Of a stretch of DNA of 64,000 nucleotides, positions 28,515 to 37,584 are shown in pieces; position 1 is the stretch's first letter; each line of letters begins with the position of its first letter. Below the pieces are notes generated by a model. It searched no databases and was not told where the DNA came from. It worked only from the letters and a program-made list of their open reading frames with translations. Made by a program: the position numbers and the translations under genes. Origin of the DNA: Calditrichia bacterium (lineage in GTDB: Bacteria; Calditrichota; Calditrichia; Calditrichales; J004); assembly GCA_020635035.1 (NCBI GenBank), contig JACKAO010000002.1:449707-513706 (forward strand), written 5' to 3'.

Positions 28515-29399
28515 TTAATGACGATCTCTGCCCACGGTTAAAACCGGACAAGGTGCTTTTCTGACAACCCTTTCCGTTGTTGAGCCAATAAGCAGATGAT
28601 CCAATCCTGTAAACCCTTTGGTTGACATAACAATCAGATCAATATCATTCTCTTCGGCATACTCGCAGATTGTTGCATGAGATGTCCCTTCGATGCATGC
28701 AAATTTTGATTTAGGCAAATCAGGGCAAAATTCCTGTAGTTTTTCTGCTGTTTTTTCTTTGATTTCCGGGCTGATTATAAAAATAGATTCCATTCCGACA
28801 ACATGATAAGAAGGATGCAGGTATTGTTCCAATACATGGACATAGTGCACTTCAGCATCAAATTCTTTGGCAATTTTTCCAGCTTCATTTATGCCGTGCT
28901 TAGAATTTTCTGAAAAGTCTACAGGTACTAGAATCTTGCTGATCTTCAGTTTTCCAGGGTCATTATGCAGTGTTAAAACAGGAATTTTAGAGAGCCGGAC
29001 AATTTTTTCGGCAACACTTCCATAAATCCAGTTTTTAATTCCTGTGCGGCCATGGGTGCCCATTATAACAAGGTCGAATTGGTGTTCATCGATGTAATCC
29101 AGAATAACATTAGCGGCAGATACACCACGCTCAATTACAGAATTGATTTGAATATTTTTAGCTAAAAATTTCTGACGATGCCGGTCGAATAGTTCACGTG
29201 TATTTTCTTCTTTTCGTTTAATTATTTCTTCCAGCTGCTTAACATGTGCTTCTTCATCAACATCTGCTTCATACAAAACAACCACATGAAATAATGTAAT
29301 AGTGGATTTGTATTTAGCGGCAAGGTAAATCGCATAATCAGTTGCAAAATCAGAGAACGGACTAAAGTCAACCGGAACAAGGACTTTTGATGGGTTCAT
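28515..29399 (-). CDS. Universal stress protein, tandem UspA domains
   Basis: 294 residues in two UspA domains. The start at 29399 is chosen because AAGGAGG lies 8 bases upstream; an earlier in-frame start would be before it. Each domain has the ATP-binding pattern: GTHGRTGIKNWIYGS in the first, STKGFTGLDHLLIGSTTE in the second, and each begins with KVLVPVDFS or KILVPVDFS. Tandem Usp proteins respond to starvation or oxidative and osmotic stress; the exact stimulus is unknown. Read divergently from recQ through a 225-bp gap that should hold both promoters. Confidence 0.93.
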   Translation of the reverse strand: MNPSKVLVPVDFSPFSDFATDYAIYLAAKYKSTITLFHVVVLYEADVDEEAHVKQLEEIIKRKEENTRELFDRHRQKFLAKNIQINSVIERGVSAANVILDYIDEHQFDLVIMGTHGRTGIKNWIYGSVAEKIVRLSKIPVLTLHNDPGKLKISKILVPVDFSENSKHGINEAGKIAKEFDAEVHYVHVLEQYLHPSYHVVGMESIFIISPEIKEKTAEKLQEFCPDLPKSKFACIEGTSHATICEYAEENDIDLIVMSTKGFTGLDHLLIGSTTERVVRKAPCPVLTVGRDRH

Positions 29400-29624
29400 T
29401 TTATCCTCCTTCAAGTTATTTAGGAATATTTTCACTGAAAATCATTGTTGCTTCTACAGTAAAATAATAGCAAACGCGTCTGCAAAAATCAATATTTAAA
29501 AAAATTGTAAATCAGAAAGATTTTATTAATAATGCTCTTTTTTCTTAGTTTTACTGTTGCAATTACAAATGGTTGTTATTTGATTTTGTTCAACATTTTA
29601 TTGTGAAAATTTTAAAAATATATT

Positions 29625-31037
29625 ATGACTGCCCGTGAAATTTTAAAAAAATCATTCGGCTATTCGCAGTTTCGAGGGGTCCAGGAAGCCGTAATAAAAC
29701 ATATACTGGATGGTAATAATGCGTTGGTTATCATGCCAACCGGTTCAGGAAAATCCATACTTTACCAGATCCCGGCACTAATCTTTGATGATTTAACAGT
29801 GGTGATTTCTCCGCTTATTGCACTTATGAAAGACCAGGTAGATGTACTGAGAAAGCGCAATATCGATGCCATTTATATTAATTCTTCATTGAGTAAAAAA
29901 GACCGCGAATCCCGATATAAAGGACTTAAAAACGGAAAATACAAATTATTGTATGTCACCCCGGAGCGTTTCCGCAAAAAAGAATTTATCAATGTGCTGA
30001 AAAACAGGAAAATCAGTTTACTTGCTGTCGATGAAGCACATTGTATTAGCGAATGGGGGCATGATTTCAGGCCCGATTATACAAGGCTTCAGGAATTTCG
30101 GAAATTGATGAACAACCCGGTAACCATTGCGTTAACAGCAACAGCCACGCCACCGGTACAGAATGATATTATAAGTCAGCTCGGTTTAAAACAGCATGAA
30201 ATAACCTTGTTTCATGAAGGTATAAATCGTCCTAATCTGGAACTCAGAACCATACCATTATGGGGTGAAGATGAAAAGAAAAATGAAATCCTGAAAGTTT
30301 TGGATAAGTTAAAGGGAAGCGGCATAATTTATTTTACACTCATAAAAGATCTTGAAAATATGAGTGATTTGTTATCCAGAAGCGGTAAAAAGCATGCCGT
30401 GTATCATGGTGATTTGACCGCAGAGAAAAGGAAGAAAGTCCAGGAAGGTTTTATGAATTCACCAAACCGGCTTATCCTGGCAACAAATGCTTTTGGTATG
30501 GGCATTGATAAGGAAGATATTCGTTTTGTTATTCATGCCCAGGTTCCGGGGTCACTGGAGTCTTACTACCAGGAAATCGGGAGAGCAGGTCGTGATGGAA
30601 AACCTTCGTTGTGTTTACTTTTATATGATGAGCAGGACTTGAATATTCATATGGAGTTTATTCGCTGGAATAATCCGTCAGCTGAATTTTATCACCGGGC
30701 TTATAATTTGCTTACTTCAGAAATAGACCGTGTAAACGGCGAAGGGATTGACTATTTTAAGGAACAGCTTACATTTAAAAATCGGCGGGATTACAGAGCG
30801 GAAACAGTTTTATCCATCTTTGATCGTTATGGAGTTGTTGAAGGAGATATTGAACGCAAGAATATCACAGTGATTTCTGATTTACCTGAAAGTTTGTCTG
30901 ATCAGGATCATCTGGATGTAAAAATGAAAAACGAACAACAGAAATTATACCAAATGATGCTTTATGCAAAATTGGAAGAAAACAGAAAAGAGTTTATACA
31001 CGAATATTTTGGTTTAAAGACTAATGAAAATTTTTAG
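29625..31037 (+). CDS. recQ: RecQ-family ATP-dependent DNA helicase, short form
   Basis: 470 residues. Walker A MPTGSGKS, DEAH box VDEAHCISEWGHDFRPDY and the motif VI QEIGRAGRDGKPSL identify RecQ. Compared with E. coli RecQ (about 600 residues), it ends where the zinc-binding site should be: the usual CRRxxLLxYFGE appears as NRKEFIHEYFGLK with no Cys, and the CGxCDxC that should follow is absent; the HRDC domain is also missing. It has a partial helical region after the helicase core. Role: unwinding recombination and replication intermediates. No ribosome site is visible before the ATG. Confidence 0.9.
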   Translation: MTAREILKKSFGYSQFRGVQEAVIKHILDGNNALVIMPTGSGKSILYQIPALIFDDLTVVISPLIALMKDQVDVLRKRNIDAIYINSSLSKKDRESRYKGLKNGKYKLLYVTPERFRKKEFINVLKNRKISLLAVDEAHCISEWGHDFRPDYTRLQEFRKLMNNPVTIALTATATPPVQNDIISQLGLKQHEITLFHEGINRPNLELRTIPLWGEDEKKNEILKVLDKLKGSGIIYFTLIKDLENMSDLLSRSGKKHAVYHGDLTAEKRKKVQEGFMNSPNRLILATNAFGMGIDKEDIRFVIHAQVPGSLESYYQEIGRAGRDGKPSLCLLLYDEQDLNIHMEFIRWNNPSAEFYHRAYNLLTSEIDRVNGEGIDYFKEQLTFKNRRDYRAETVLSIFDRYGVVEGDIERKNITVISDLPESLSDQDHLDVKMKNEQQKLYQMMLYAKLEENRKEFIHEYFGLKTNENF

Positions 31038-31135
31038 AGATAAAATTCACCTCTATTGGAGAGGCAAGGGTGGGTCACAAAATAAAAAATAGAGTCAAAC
31101 GTTTAACATAATAAAAACAAGATAAGGAGGCTTCT

Positions 31136-31636
31136 ATGGCACAAGTTGGTTTTGGTGATAAAATGGTTAATACAGTTGGTGAACTGCCGGCAGTAGGCAG
31201 TAAAGCACCCGATTTCCGTTTGACCGATAAAGATTTAAAAGATAAAAGTTTGAAAGATTTTGCAGGTAAAAAACTTGTACTAAATATTTTTCCAAGTATT
31301 GGAACTGGGGTTTGCCAGGCATCGGTACGGCGATTCAATTCAGAAGCTGAGAAGCTGGACAATACAATGGTTTTATGTATTTCTGTTGATTTACCTTTTG
31401 CGCAGAAGGACTTTTGTGCAGCTGAAGGATTGGATAATGTGATAACCTTGTCAGCAATGCGTACCCGGGCGTTTGGTAAAGATTATGGCGTTCTTTTTAC
31501 AGAAGGTGGTTTTGAAGGATTGTTTTCGCGCTCAATCGTTGTAGTGGATGAATCCGGAAAAGTTATTTACACAGAGCAGGTCCCTGCAACAGGCCAGGAA
31601 CCTAACTATGAAGCAGCATTAGCAGTGTTGAAATAA
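31136..31636 (+). CDS. tpx: Thiol peroxidase (Tpx-type peroxiredoxin)
   Basis: 166 residues, same as the family. Peroxidatic Cys60 sits in SIGTGVCQASVRRFN and resolving Cys94 in AQKDFCAAEGLDNV, matching E. coli Tpx Cys61 and Cys95. It reduces H2O2 and alkyl hydroperoxides using thioredoxin, in the cytoplasm. Ribosome site AAGGAGG is 8 bases upstream. A strong hairpin follows, so it is a single-gene transcript. Confidence 0.97.
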   Translation: MAQVGFGDKMVNTVGELPAVGSKAPDFRLTDKDLKDKSLKDFAGKKLVLNIFPSIGTGVCQASVRRFNSEAEKLDNTMVLCISVDLPFAQKDFCAAEGLDNVITLSAMRTRAFGKDYGVLFTEGGFEGLFSRSIVVVDESGKVIYTEQVPATGQEPNYEAALAVLK

Positions 31637-31638
31637 AA

Positions 31639-31662
31639 AAGGCGCTCATGAGAGCGCCTTTT
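31639..31662. terminator. Terminator between tpx and a convergent barrel gene
   Basis: AAGGCGCTC pairs with GAGCGCCTT around ATGA, with a T-run on the + side and an A-run on the other, so it may work for both convergent genes. Confidence 0.9.
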
Positions 31663-31689
31663 CATTGTTTTCAGTATTCAAAGCTTTTC

Positions 31690-32229
31690 TTATTTTGATC
31701 CAAAGAAAACGTTTAATGTAGCCACTAAACTGTTGTAATTACTTACAATGTTGTAACGGGCTTCAATCGCTGCAGGATATCCAGCTAAGTTTAAATTGTA
31801 ACCACCTAAAGCTGAAAAACCGATTTCACTTGTTGATCCGTCAATCGTAGTTGTTCCAAAGAACGGAACATCCCATTTATATTCCAGGGTAATGCTATTA
31901 TAGTTTAAACCACCACCAGCATAGAACTGATCGTTGATAGCATAATGAACATCGGCGCCTATTACAAAAACGCTTACTGTTGCATCTCCGGCACCAGCAG
32001 GTACATCAAACCCAGGCATATGATACTGAATGATGGGTAATAATGTTAAATTATCTGCAACTTGACCCATGTTAACTTTTGCACCTAATGCAAGACCAGC
32101 GGTCCAGTTAGTTTCCATCGGTAAAACTAATCCTGCTTGTGCTGCAACTCCATGAAAGCCAAGGCCCTGAGCGAATGTAGCAGATGACAGAGTAGCAATA
32201 AGAGCAAGAACAACTAAAATACGCTTCAT
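31690..32229 (-). CDS. Small outer-membrane beta-barrel protein, hypothetical
   Basis: 179 residues with a signal peptide (MKRILVVLALIATLSSATFAQG), ribosome site AGGAGG 9 bases upstream. The rest alternates short hydrophobic strands and glycine turns (LALGAKVNMG, YAGGGLNYNSITLEYKW, ALGGYNLN) and ends VATLNVFFGSK; strand pattern fits an eight-strand barrel of the OmpX/outer-membrane-protein beta-barrel type. No substrate can be assigned. Confidence 0.72.
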   Translation of the reverse strand: MKRILVVLALIATLSSATFAQGLGFHGVAAQAGLVLPMETNWTAGLALGAKVNMGQVADNLTLLPIIQYHMPGFDVPAGAGDATVSVFVIGADVHYAINDQFYAGGGLNYNSITLEYKWDVPFFGTTTIDGSTSEIGFSALGGYNLNLAGYPAAIEARYNIVSNYNSLVATLNVFFGSK

Positions 32230-32415
32230 AAAAAAACCTCCTAAATGAATTAATTAATTGTGGATCAGTTAGTACGTGTAATTTATACAATTACCCTGTT
32301 AATTTACTAAATAAACAAACAGAGTAAATATTTTGTTTAAGAAATTACCCAAAAGATATCGAATTAGATTGTGATACACATTACTTTTTTTTTGAAAAAA
32401 TTAATTAAAAAATAT

Positions 32416-33882
32416 TTATTTTTTTGGGTTGAAACTCAGGACAATTAAAAAAACAAAGAGTGAGCTTAAAAAAGCCCAAATAATATAACCCAAGCCGGTT
32501 GTTGAAATTGCTTCGGGTTGAAATGCTGATAAAAAACCATTTTTTTCCAGAAAGTAAAAAATGAAGGTGCTGATAATTCCTGTAATAATTGCAATATTGA
32601 TTTCAGTTTTGGAAACTGATTTTAAAAAACTGGCGCAAACAGGAATGAAAACGGTAGTCGTAAGAATTCCGGATGAAAGATAGAATATATCCCACAAATT
32701 GTCTGTAAATAGTGCATAAATATAAGCAAGCATTATTGCAAAAACGGATGAAAATCGTGCCACCTTTTGCAGCTGTTTCTTGCTTAGCTTTTTAGTCAAA
32801 CCAGGTTCAATAAGATCCCGCGATAGAGAAAGCGCAACAATATTGCCACATGTGTCTATGGTAGACATTGCTGCTGCAATCAGCCCGATGGATAATATAA
32901 GGCTAAGCCACAGTGGCGCATAATTCTGCATGATAACAGTAAAAATGAGAGCCCCGTCATTTAGCTTTTCGGGGATGATCCCATCAACTGCAGGAAATAA
33001 TGCCAGGGCGGTTAAACCTGTAATCAATGGCATAATGCCCACAAAAAGAAAGGAGTTAAAACTTGCAATAAAAACACCTTTCCGGGCTTCTCTGTTCGAT
33101 TGTGCAGCCTGTATCCGCACCCATAAATCTGTCTCGATAAGCCAACCTGGTAGATATGCAATAAAAGTCATAGCAATCAACGGCAAACCCGGGGATAACC
33201 AGTGATTATTTCCCGGAGCTTTTGGGGGTATTAAATCAGTAAGAACAGATAAATCCGGAAGAGCGTTAAGCCCTAAAATAGCAATTGCTGAAATAAATAA
33301 TGCAACAAGAACAAACTGAATTTTATCCGTTGATACAACCGCTTCGAAACCACCGCTGTAACTGTATATCGCAACAACCAATGCAATTAGCAAAAATGTC
33401 AGCTGTGGAGAAATGCCCAAAAAGGGTGCTATAATATTACCGGCTGCAAAAATTTCTGCACCTGTCCATGTCAGAAAAACAACAACAAGTGCCGGGGCTA
33501 ACAATATCCTTGATAACTTCCCAAATCTTTTTTCAAGCAGCTCTGGCTGAGAAAAGGTGTTATATTTTCTGAATACAGGCACAAGGAAAAAAAATCCTGC
33601 CATTGTTAGCAGCCATGGAATAATCAGAAGCCAGGCGCCTCCGAGTCCATACCAATAAAAAAGCTGAACTCCGTAAACACAGGACCAGCTCACGGACATC
33701 ATACTGGCTGAAATAGATAATCCAACCGACCAACCGGAAAGAGACTTACCGGCAGACCAGAATTCGTTCGTGTCTTGTAAATTAGATTTTTGCTTTTTCT
33801 TTCTGTATACAGCTAATCCAATTCCGATTACAGTAATACTGTATCCTATAAAACCAAGCCAATAATAAATACTTTGATCCAT
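32416..33882 (-). CDS. Sodium:solute symporter (SSS family)
   Basis: 488 residues. The ATG at 33882 begins just before TM1 (SIYYWLGFIGYSITVIGIGLAVY) and is preceded by AGGA; a TTG at 33963 would add 27 unlikely residues. Signature: ASMMSVSWSCVYGVQLFYWYG near TM2, and GLIAAAMSTIDTCGNIVALSLSRD in the Na+ site region, as in PutP-like SSS proteins. Substrate unknown; amino acid or carboxylate uptake is as likely as sugar. Single gene with a terminator of the upstream gene before it. Confidence 0.86.
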   Translation of the reverse strand: MDQSIYYWLGFIGYSITVIGIGLAVYRKKKQKSNLQDTNEFWSAGKSLSGWSVGLSISASMMSVSWSCVYGVQLFYWYGLGGAWLLIIPWLLTMAGFFFLVPVFRKYNTFSQPELLEKRFGKLSRILLAPALVVVFLTWTGAEIFAAGNIIAPFLGISPQLTFLLIALVVAIYSYSGGFEAVVSTDKIQFVLVALFISAIAILGLNALPDLSVLTDLIPPKAPGNNHWLSPGLPLIAMTFIAYLPGWLIETDLWVRIQAAQSNREARKGVFIASFNSFLFVGIMPLITGLTALALFPAVDGIIPEKLNDGALIFTVIMQNYAPLWLSLILSIGLIAAAMSTIDTCGNIVALSLSRDLIEPGLTKKLSKKQLQKVARFSSVFAIMLAYIYALFTDNLWDIFYLSSGILTTTVFIPVCASFLKSVSKTEINIAIITGIISTFIFYFLEKNGFLSAFQPEAISTTGLGYIIWAFLSSLFVFLIVLSFNPKK

Positions 33883-33970
33883 ACTATCCTGTATATGAAC
33901 AATCAAAGCTCCAAGTGTAATAATATTTACTGTAAGGGAAAAATTAAAAAACAGGGATGACAAACGGGAA

Positions 33971-34002
33971 ATAAAAAAAAGCTGCCGTAAAAGGGCAGCT
34001 TT
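33971..34002 (-). terminator. Rho-independent terminator of the Cys-rich repeat gene
   Basis: On the - strand AAAGCTGCC pairs with GGCAGCTTT across a 7-base loop, followed by a T-run. It lies 38 bases after the stop of the Cys-rich gene. Confidence 0.88.
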
Positions 34003-34039
34003 ATAGACTAAAATATTAAGAAAATAAATTTCAGATTAA

Positions 34040-34462
34040 TCAACCACACTTACCTTCGCCACATTTACCTTCACCACATTTAGATTCTTTTGCATCTGCT
34101 TTTTTGGCATCTGTTTTGCCTTCACCACATTTGGATTCTTTTGCATCTGCTTTTTTAGCATCTGTTTTACCGTCACCGCATTTTGCTTCTTTTGCTTCAG
34201 ATTTACCGTCACCACATTTGGATTCTTTAGCATCTGCTTTTTTAGCTTCAGATTTACCGTCACCGCATTTTGCTTCTTTTGCATCTTTATTGTCGGTAGT
34301 TTTAGCTTCTCCACCGCCACATTTGCTTTCAAACGATGCGGCTTCATAATGGCTTTTCTCTGAAGCAGAAAAAGCACTCAGATTACTCACGGTAAAAAAT
34401 GCAATTAGTGCAACTGCACTAAACAATGCAACTTTGGTTAAAGTTAACTTTGATTTATTCAT
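34040..34462 (-). CDS. Secreted Cys-rich repeat protein with EGKCG motifs (HvfA-like RiPP-precursor candidate)
   Basis: 140 residues. Ribosome site AAGGAGG is 6 bases upstream of the ATG; signal peptide MNKSKLTLTKVALFSAVALI then SNLSAFSA. The mature part is Lys/Ala/Asp/Glu-rich with eight Cys, each in K-C-G context, in 17-residue repeats (AKKADAKESKCGEGKTD type). It ends SKCGEGKCGEGKCG, so EGKCG occurs twice. EGKCG is the motif of HvfA-type precursors whose Cys residues are turned into thiooxazole/oxazolone by MNIO (DUF692) enzymes, giving copper-binding peptides. No MNIO gene is seen here, so modification is an inference. It could also be a plain metal-binding or redox-buffer protein. Confidence 0.75.
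   Translation of the reverse strand: MNKSKLTLTKVALFSAVALIAFFTVSNLSAFSASEKSHYEAASFESKCGGGEAKTTDNKDAKEAKCGDGKSEAKKADAKESKCGDGKSEAKEAKCGDGKTDAKKADAKESKCGEGKTDAKKADAKESKCGEGKCGEGKCG
34079..34267 (-). repeat. 51-bp tandem repeats inside the Cys-rich gene
   Basis: Units of 51 bases at 34079-34129, 34130-34180 and 34217-34267, with a shortened 36-base unit at 34181-34216. Each encodes a 17-residue Cys repeat (12 in the short unit). Unit sequence differs mostly at third positions and by swaps of D for E, as expected from old duplications or slippage. Confidence 0.85.
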
Positions 34463-34650
34463 GAATTACCTCCTTCAAGGATTGGTTATGTTATAATGAT
34501 TTCAATTTTATTTTTTCTGACGACAGATATTAAAAGCCACTTATCACAAATAGATCACATATAAATAATTTTTAATAAATCCGTTTTGCACAAAATTTGA
34601 AAATGAATTCCTGCCGGATTAATATTACATACGAACAAAACATTACCTAT

Positions 34651-35454
34651 ATGATATCCAAACATTTCTTTCTGATCCTTTTATTCCCGTTATTAATTTG
34701 TTGCGGGGACAACAAAACCAGTCTAAAAAGTAAAACCACTGGTAATAAAAAATTATTAACTAAAATAGATACTGTAAAAATTATTCACGATACTTTACCT
34801 GTAGAGATAAGAATCTCAGGACCATTACAATACTGGAAAAAAAGTACAATAAAAGCATACGACAGTTCGCAGGTCATTGCCGTCATGGTAGATGCAAAGC
34901 AAAATGTTTCCAGTAAGGATTTGTTAATAAGTTTATGGGCTTTAGATGAAGAGAATGAATATACTCCAGAAGATATTCGTGCGCCATTTTCCGGGATTAT
35001 TGAAAATGTGTATGTAAAGGTCGGAGATAAACTAGCTGTTGGGTCAAATCTCGCTGATATTAGTAATACAGATTTCTTTCTTATGCGAAACAGTGTTTCC
35101 AGGGCACAGTTGCGGATTCTTGAAAAGGGGATGCAGGTAATTGCGAAAAATAATGATCATGATTTGAGTGGAAATATTATCGAAATAAATTATAATTCCC
35201 AAAGCATAAAAATCTTGTTTAAAAACAAAGAGAATGACCCTGAAAATTTGGCCAATGTGCAAGCATATGTTATATGTGGTAAAGTAAAAGGTGAGTTTAT
35301 CCCGGAAAAATTTTTTAATAACTCAAATGTTGAAATATTGATAGATGATGAAAGTAATTTTTTCATTTATCCTGTTGCTGCAGCGGATACTCTTATTCTG
35401 GTTGAACCGGCATTACCAAAACTGGATAAAGTTTTAATAAAATCAAGGATTTAA
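34651..35454 (+). CDS. HlyD/RND-adaptor-like lipoprotein, orphan
   Basis: 267 residues from ATG 34651, which gives a lipobox (PLLICC) after a hydrophobic signal; earlier in-frame starts at 34597 (TTG) and 34603 precede it without clear support. The middle holds a lipoyl-like half (EDIRAPFSGIIENVYVKVGDKLAVGSNLADIS), as in membrane-fusion proteins of RND efflux and type I systems, then a beta-barrel-like domain. The coiled-coil hairpin is absent or very short. No RND pump or outer-membrane TolC gene follows. Role in efflux or adhesion transport is a guess. Confidence 0.65.
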   Translation: MISKHFFLILLFPLLICCGDNKTSLKSKTTGNKKLLTKIDTVKIIHDTLPVEIRISGPLQYWKKSTIKAYDSSQVIAVMVDAKQNVSSKDLLISLWALDEENEYTPEDIRAPFSGIIENVYVKVGDKLAVGSNLADISNTDFFLMRNSVSRAQLRILEKGMQVIAKNNDHDLSGNIIEINYNSQSIKILFKNKENDPENLANVQAYVICGKVKGEFIPEKFFNNSNVEILIDDESNFFIYPVAAADTLILVEPALPKLDKVLIKSRI

Positions 35455-35538
35455 ACGAGATTTAATTAAGAAATATCACTTGACATAAAACGAAAAAAGT
35501 GTATATTGTTCTACTTATAAAATCTAAGATTGTCACGG

Positions 35539-35949
35539 ATGAAAAAAATATTATTTCCCATATTCATAATTCTCTTTATCAATATCAGTTTTGCCGGTAA
35601 TAATGAGAATAATATCTTTACTGAATCTAAAGCTGATCCACAGGCTAACAGAGTTGTTCTTACGTGGATTACGAAAGATGAAAACAATGTAAAGACTTTT
35701 GTCATTAAACGCAGCAATGATGATAAAGTATTTATTGAACTGGACCGGATAAATCCAAAAGGTCCGGGATTTCGATATGAATATGTTGATGATGATGTGT
35801 TTTTTCATGGAAGCGGCGCTTTATTTTATAAAATAGAAGCTATTGACAGAAATAACGCATCCATTGAAGATTCAGGATCAATGATGGTGCATCCTAATCT
35901 TACAGGTATGTTTCAAACCTGGGGTGCAATTAAAGCAATGTTTCGATAA
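35539..35949 (+). CDS. Secreted FN3-like hypothetical protein
   Basis: 136 residues from ATG 35539 (MKKILFPIFIILFINISFAG signal peptide). The remainder looks like one fibronectin-type-III fold: NRVVLTWITKDENNVKTFVIKRS ... GPGFRYEYVDDD ... LFYKIEAIDRN. I cannot give it a function; similar single-domain secreted proteins occur in FCB genomes. A terminator-like hairpin follows. Confidence 0.6.
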   Translation: MKKILFPIFIILFINISFAGNNENNIFTESKADPQANRVVLTWITKDENNVKTFVIKRSNDDKVFIELDRINPKGPGFRYEYVDDDVFFHGSGALFYKIEAIDRNNASIEDSGSMMVHPNLTGMFQTWGAIKAMFR

Positions 35950-35977
35950 GAAATATTTTAAATTGTCAAATAAATTT

Positions 35978-36018
35978 AATTCCCTTTTCAATGTATATTT
36001 GAGGAGGGAATTTTTTTT
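35978..36018 (+). terminator. Terminator-like hairpin after the FN3-like gene
   Basis: AATTCCCT (from 35978) pairs with AGGGAATT (36005-36012), and eight T residues follow. The loop is about 20 bases. Confidence 0.6.
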
Positions 36019-36198
36019 ATACACAACTCTTAAAATTGTTAAGTTAAGTTTTTAGATCTAATTTAGACAAGCGTGAATATCAAGGCTATGGGCTTTAAAT
36101 TGATTAGATCAAAAGAATAGCCTTAAAAAATGTTAAGAAATTAATAGTTTTATTTATCACAAACTACTCTCAGAAAATGTCAAACATAATCTTAGTAA

Positions 36199-37584
36199 AT
36201 GTTAATGGATAAAAACACACTTCTAAAAATTAAACAAATTGTTGGTACATCCAACTATCTTGATTCTGATGAAGATAAAATTGTCTATTCTTACGATGGC
36301 ACACCGATGTTATCGCATAAACCGCAGGCAGTTGTAATGCCGGAAAGTCCTTCACAGATATCTGAGATATTAAAACTTGCCAATTCTGAAAAGTTTGCTG
36401 TTGTCCCCCGTGGCTCCGGTACCGGACTCAGCGGAGGCGCAGTTGCTGTTGAGAATTCAATAATAATGCTTATGCATAAATGGGATAAAATTCTTGAAAT
36501 TGATGAAGAAAATTTAACTGCGTGGGTTCAGCCGGGTGTAAAAACATATGATTTTCATCAGGCTGTTGAACAAAAGGGACTCTTTTATCCGCCAGATCCT
36601 GGAAGCCAGAAAATCTGCACATTAGGTGGAAATGTTGCCGAAAATGCTGGTGGTCTGCGGGGTTTAAAATATGGTGTAACACGCGATTATGTAATGGCCG
36701 TAGAAATGGTGCTACCAAATGGCGAAATACTTATAAACGGTGGTAAAAATGTTAAAGATGTCGCCGGTTATAATCTGCGTGATTTAATTGTTGGTTCAGA
36801 AGGCACATTGGGCATTTTTACAAAAATACTGTTACGGCTATTACCTAAACCCAAATCATCGAAAACCATACTGGCTTTTTTCTCTTCTCTGCAAGATGCT
36901 GCAAAGAGTGTATCGGATATAATTGCTGCCCATATTATACCATGTACAATGGAATTCCTTGATTCTACAACAATTAAGTGTGTGGAAGATTTTGCAAAAA
37001 TTGGTTTACCCACCAATGTGGATGCACTTCTGTTACTGGAAAGTGATGGTCATCCTGAACAAGTTGCCGACGAAGCTGAAAAAATGTATGAAATTCTTAA
37101 AAGAAATAATGCAACAGAAATAAAAGTTGCGCAGGATGCCCAGGAAGCAGATCAGTTAAAAACAGCAAGACGTGCGGCTTTCTCTGCTTTAGCAAGGGTT
37201 AAACCAACTACGATACTGGAAGATGCTACTGTACCCAGGTCTAATCTAGCACCTTTAATTAAAAAAGTTTCGGAGCTAGCCCAAAAATACAATCTGATGG
37301 TGGGAAACTTTGGACATGCCGGAGATGGCAATATGCATCCAACAGTGCTGACAGATGAAAGAAATAAAGAAGAGCTTGAAAGAGTGGAAAAATTCTTTGA
37401 CGAGTTGTATGATGAAACAATCAGACTTGGTGGGACAATTACAGGAGAGCATGGTGTAGGATTAGCTAAGAAAAAATATCTTAAACGTTTAATTGATTCA
37501 TCATCTCTTAAAATGATGCAGGATATAAAGAAGGCGATTGATCCCAATAACATTTTAAATCCCGGTAAAATATTTTCAGTATAA
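36199..37584 (+). CDS. glcD: Glycolate/lactate oxidase FAD subunit (GlcD-type)
   Basis: 461 residues; a second in-frame ATG is at 36205 and start choice is unclear. FAD-binding PCMH domain with VVPRGSGTGLSGGAV and DPGSQKICTLGGNVAENAGG, then an FAD-oxidase C-terminal domain ending in GEHGVGLAKKKYL. This is GlcD, the catalytic subunit that oxidises glycolate or D-lactate. It is followed at once by glcF (stop and start overlap as TAATG). glcE, the third subunit in E. coli, is not present; this two-gene form is known in other bacteria. Confidence 0.9.
   Translation: MLMDKNTLLKIKQIVGTSNYLDSDEDKIVYSYDGTPMLSHKPQAVVMPESPSQISEILKLANSEKFAVVPRGSGTGLSGGAVAVENSIIMLMHKWDKILEIDEENLTAWVQPGVKTYDFHQAVEQKGLFYPPDPGSQKICTLGGNVAENAGGLRGLKYGVTRDYVMAVEMVLPNGEILINGGKNVKDVAGYNLRDLIVGSEGTLGIFTKILLRLLPKPKSSKTILAFFSSLQDAAKSVSDIIAAHIIPCTMEFLDSTTIKCVEDFAKIGLPTNVDALLLLESDGHPEQVADEAEKMYEILKRNNATEIKVAQDAQEADQLKTARRAAFSALARVKPTTILEDATVPRSNLAPLIKKVSELAQKYNLMVGNFGHAGDGNMHPTVLTDERNKEELERVEKFFDELYDETIRLGGTITGEHGVGLAKKKYLKRLIDSSSLKMMQDIKKAIDPNNILNPGKIFSV

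Noticed and set aside
34036..34377. Overlapping frames on both strands of the Cys-repeat gene
   Set aside because: They are shadows of the 51-bp repeat; the frame with signal peptide and ribosome site is the 34040-34462 one.
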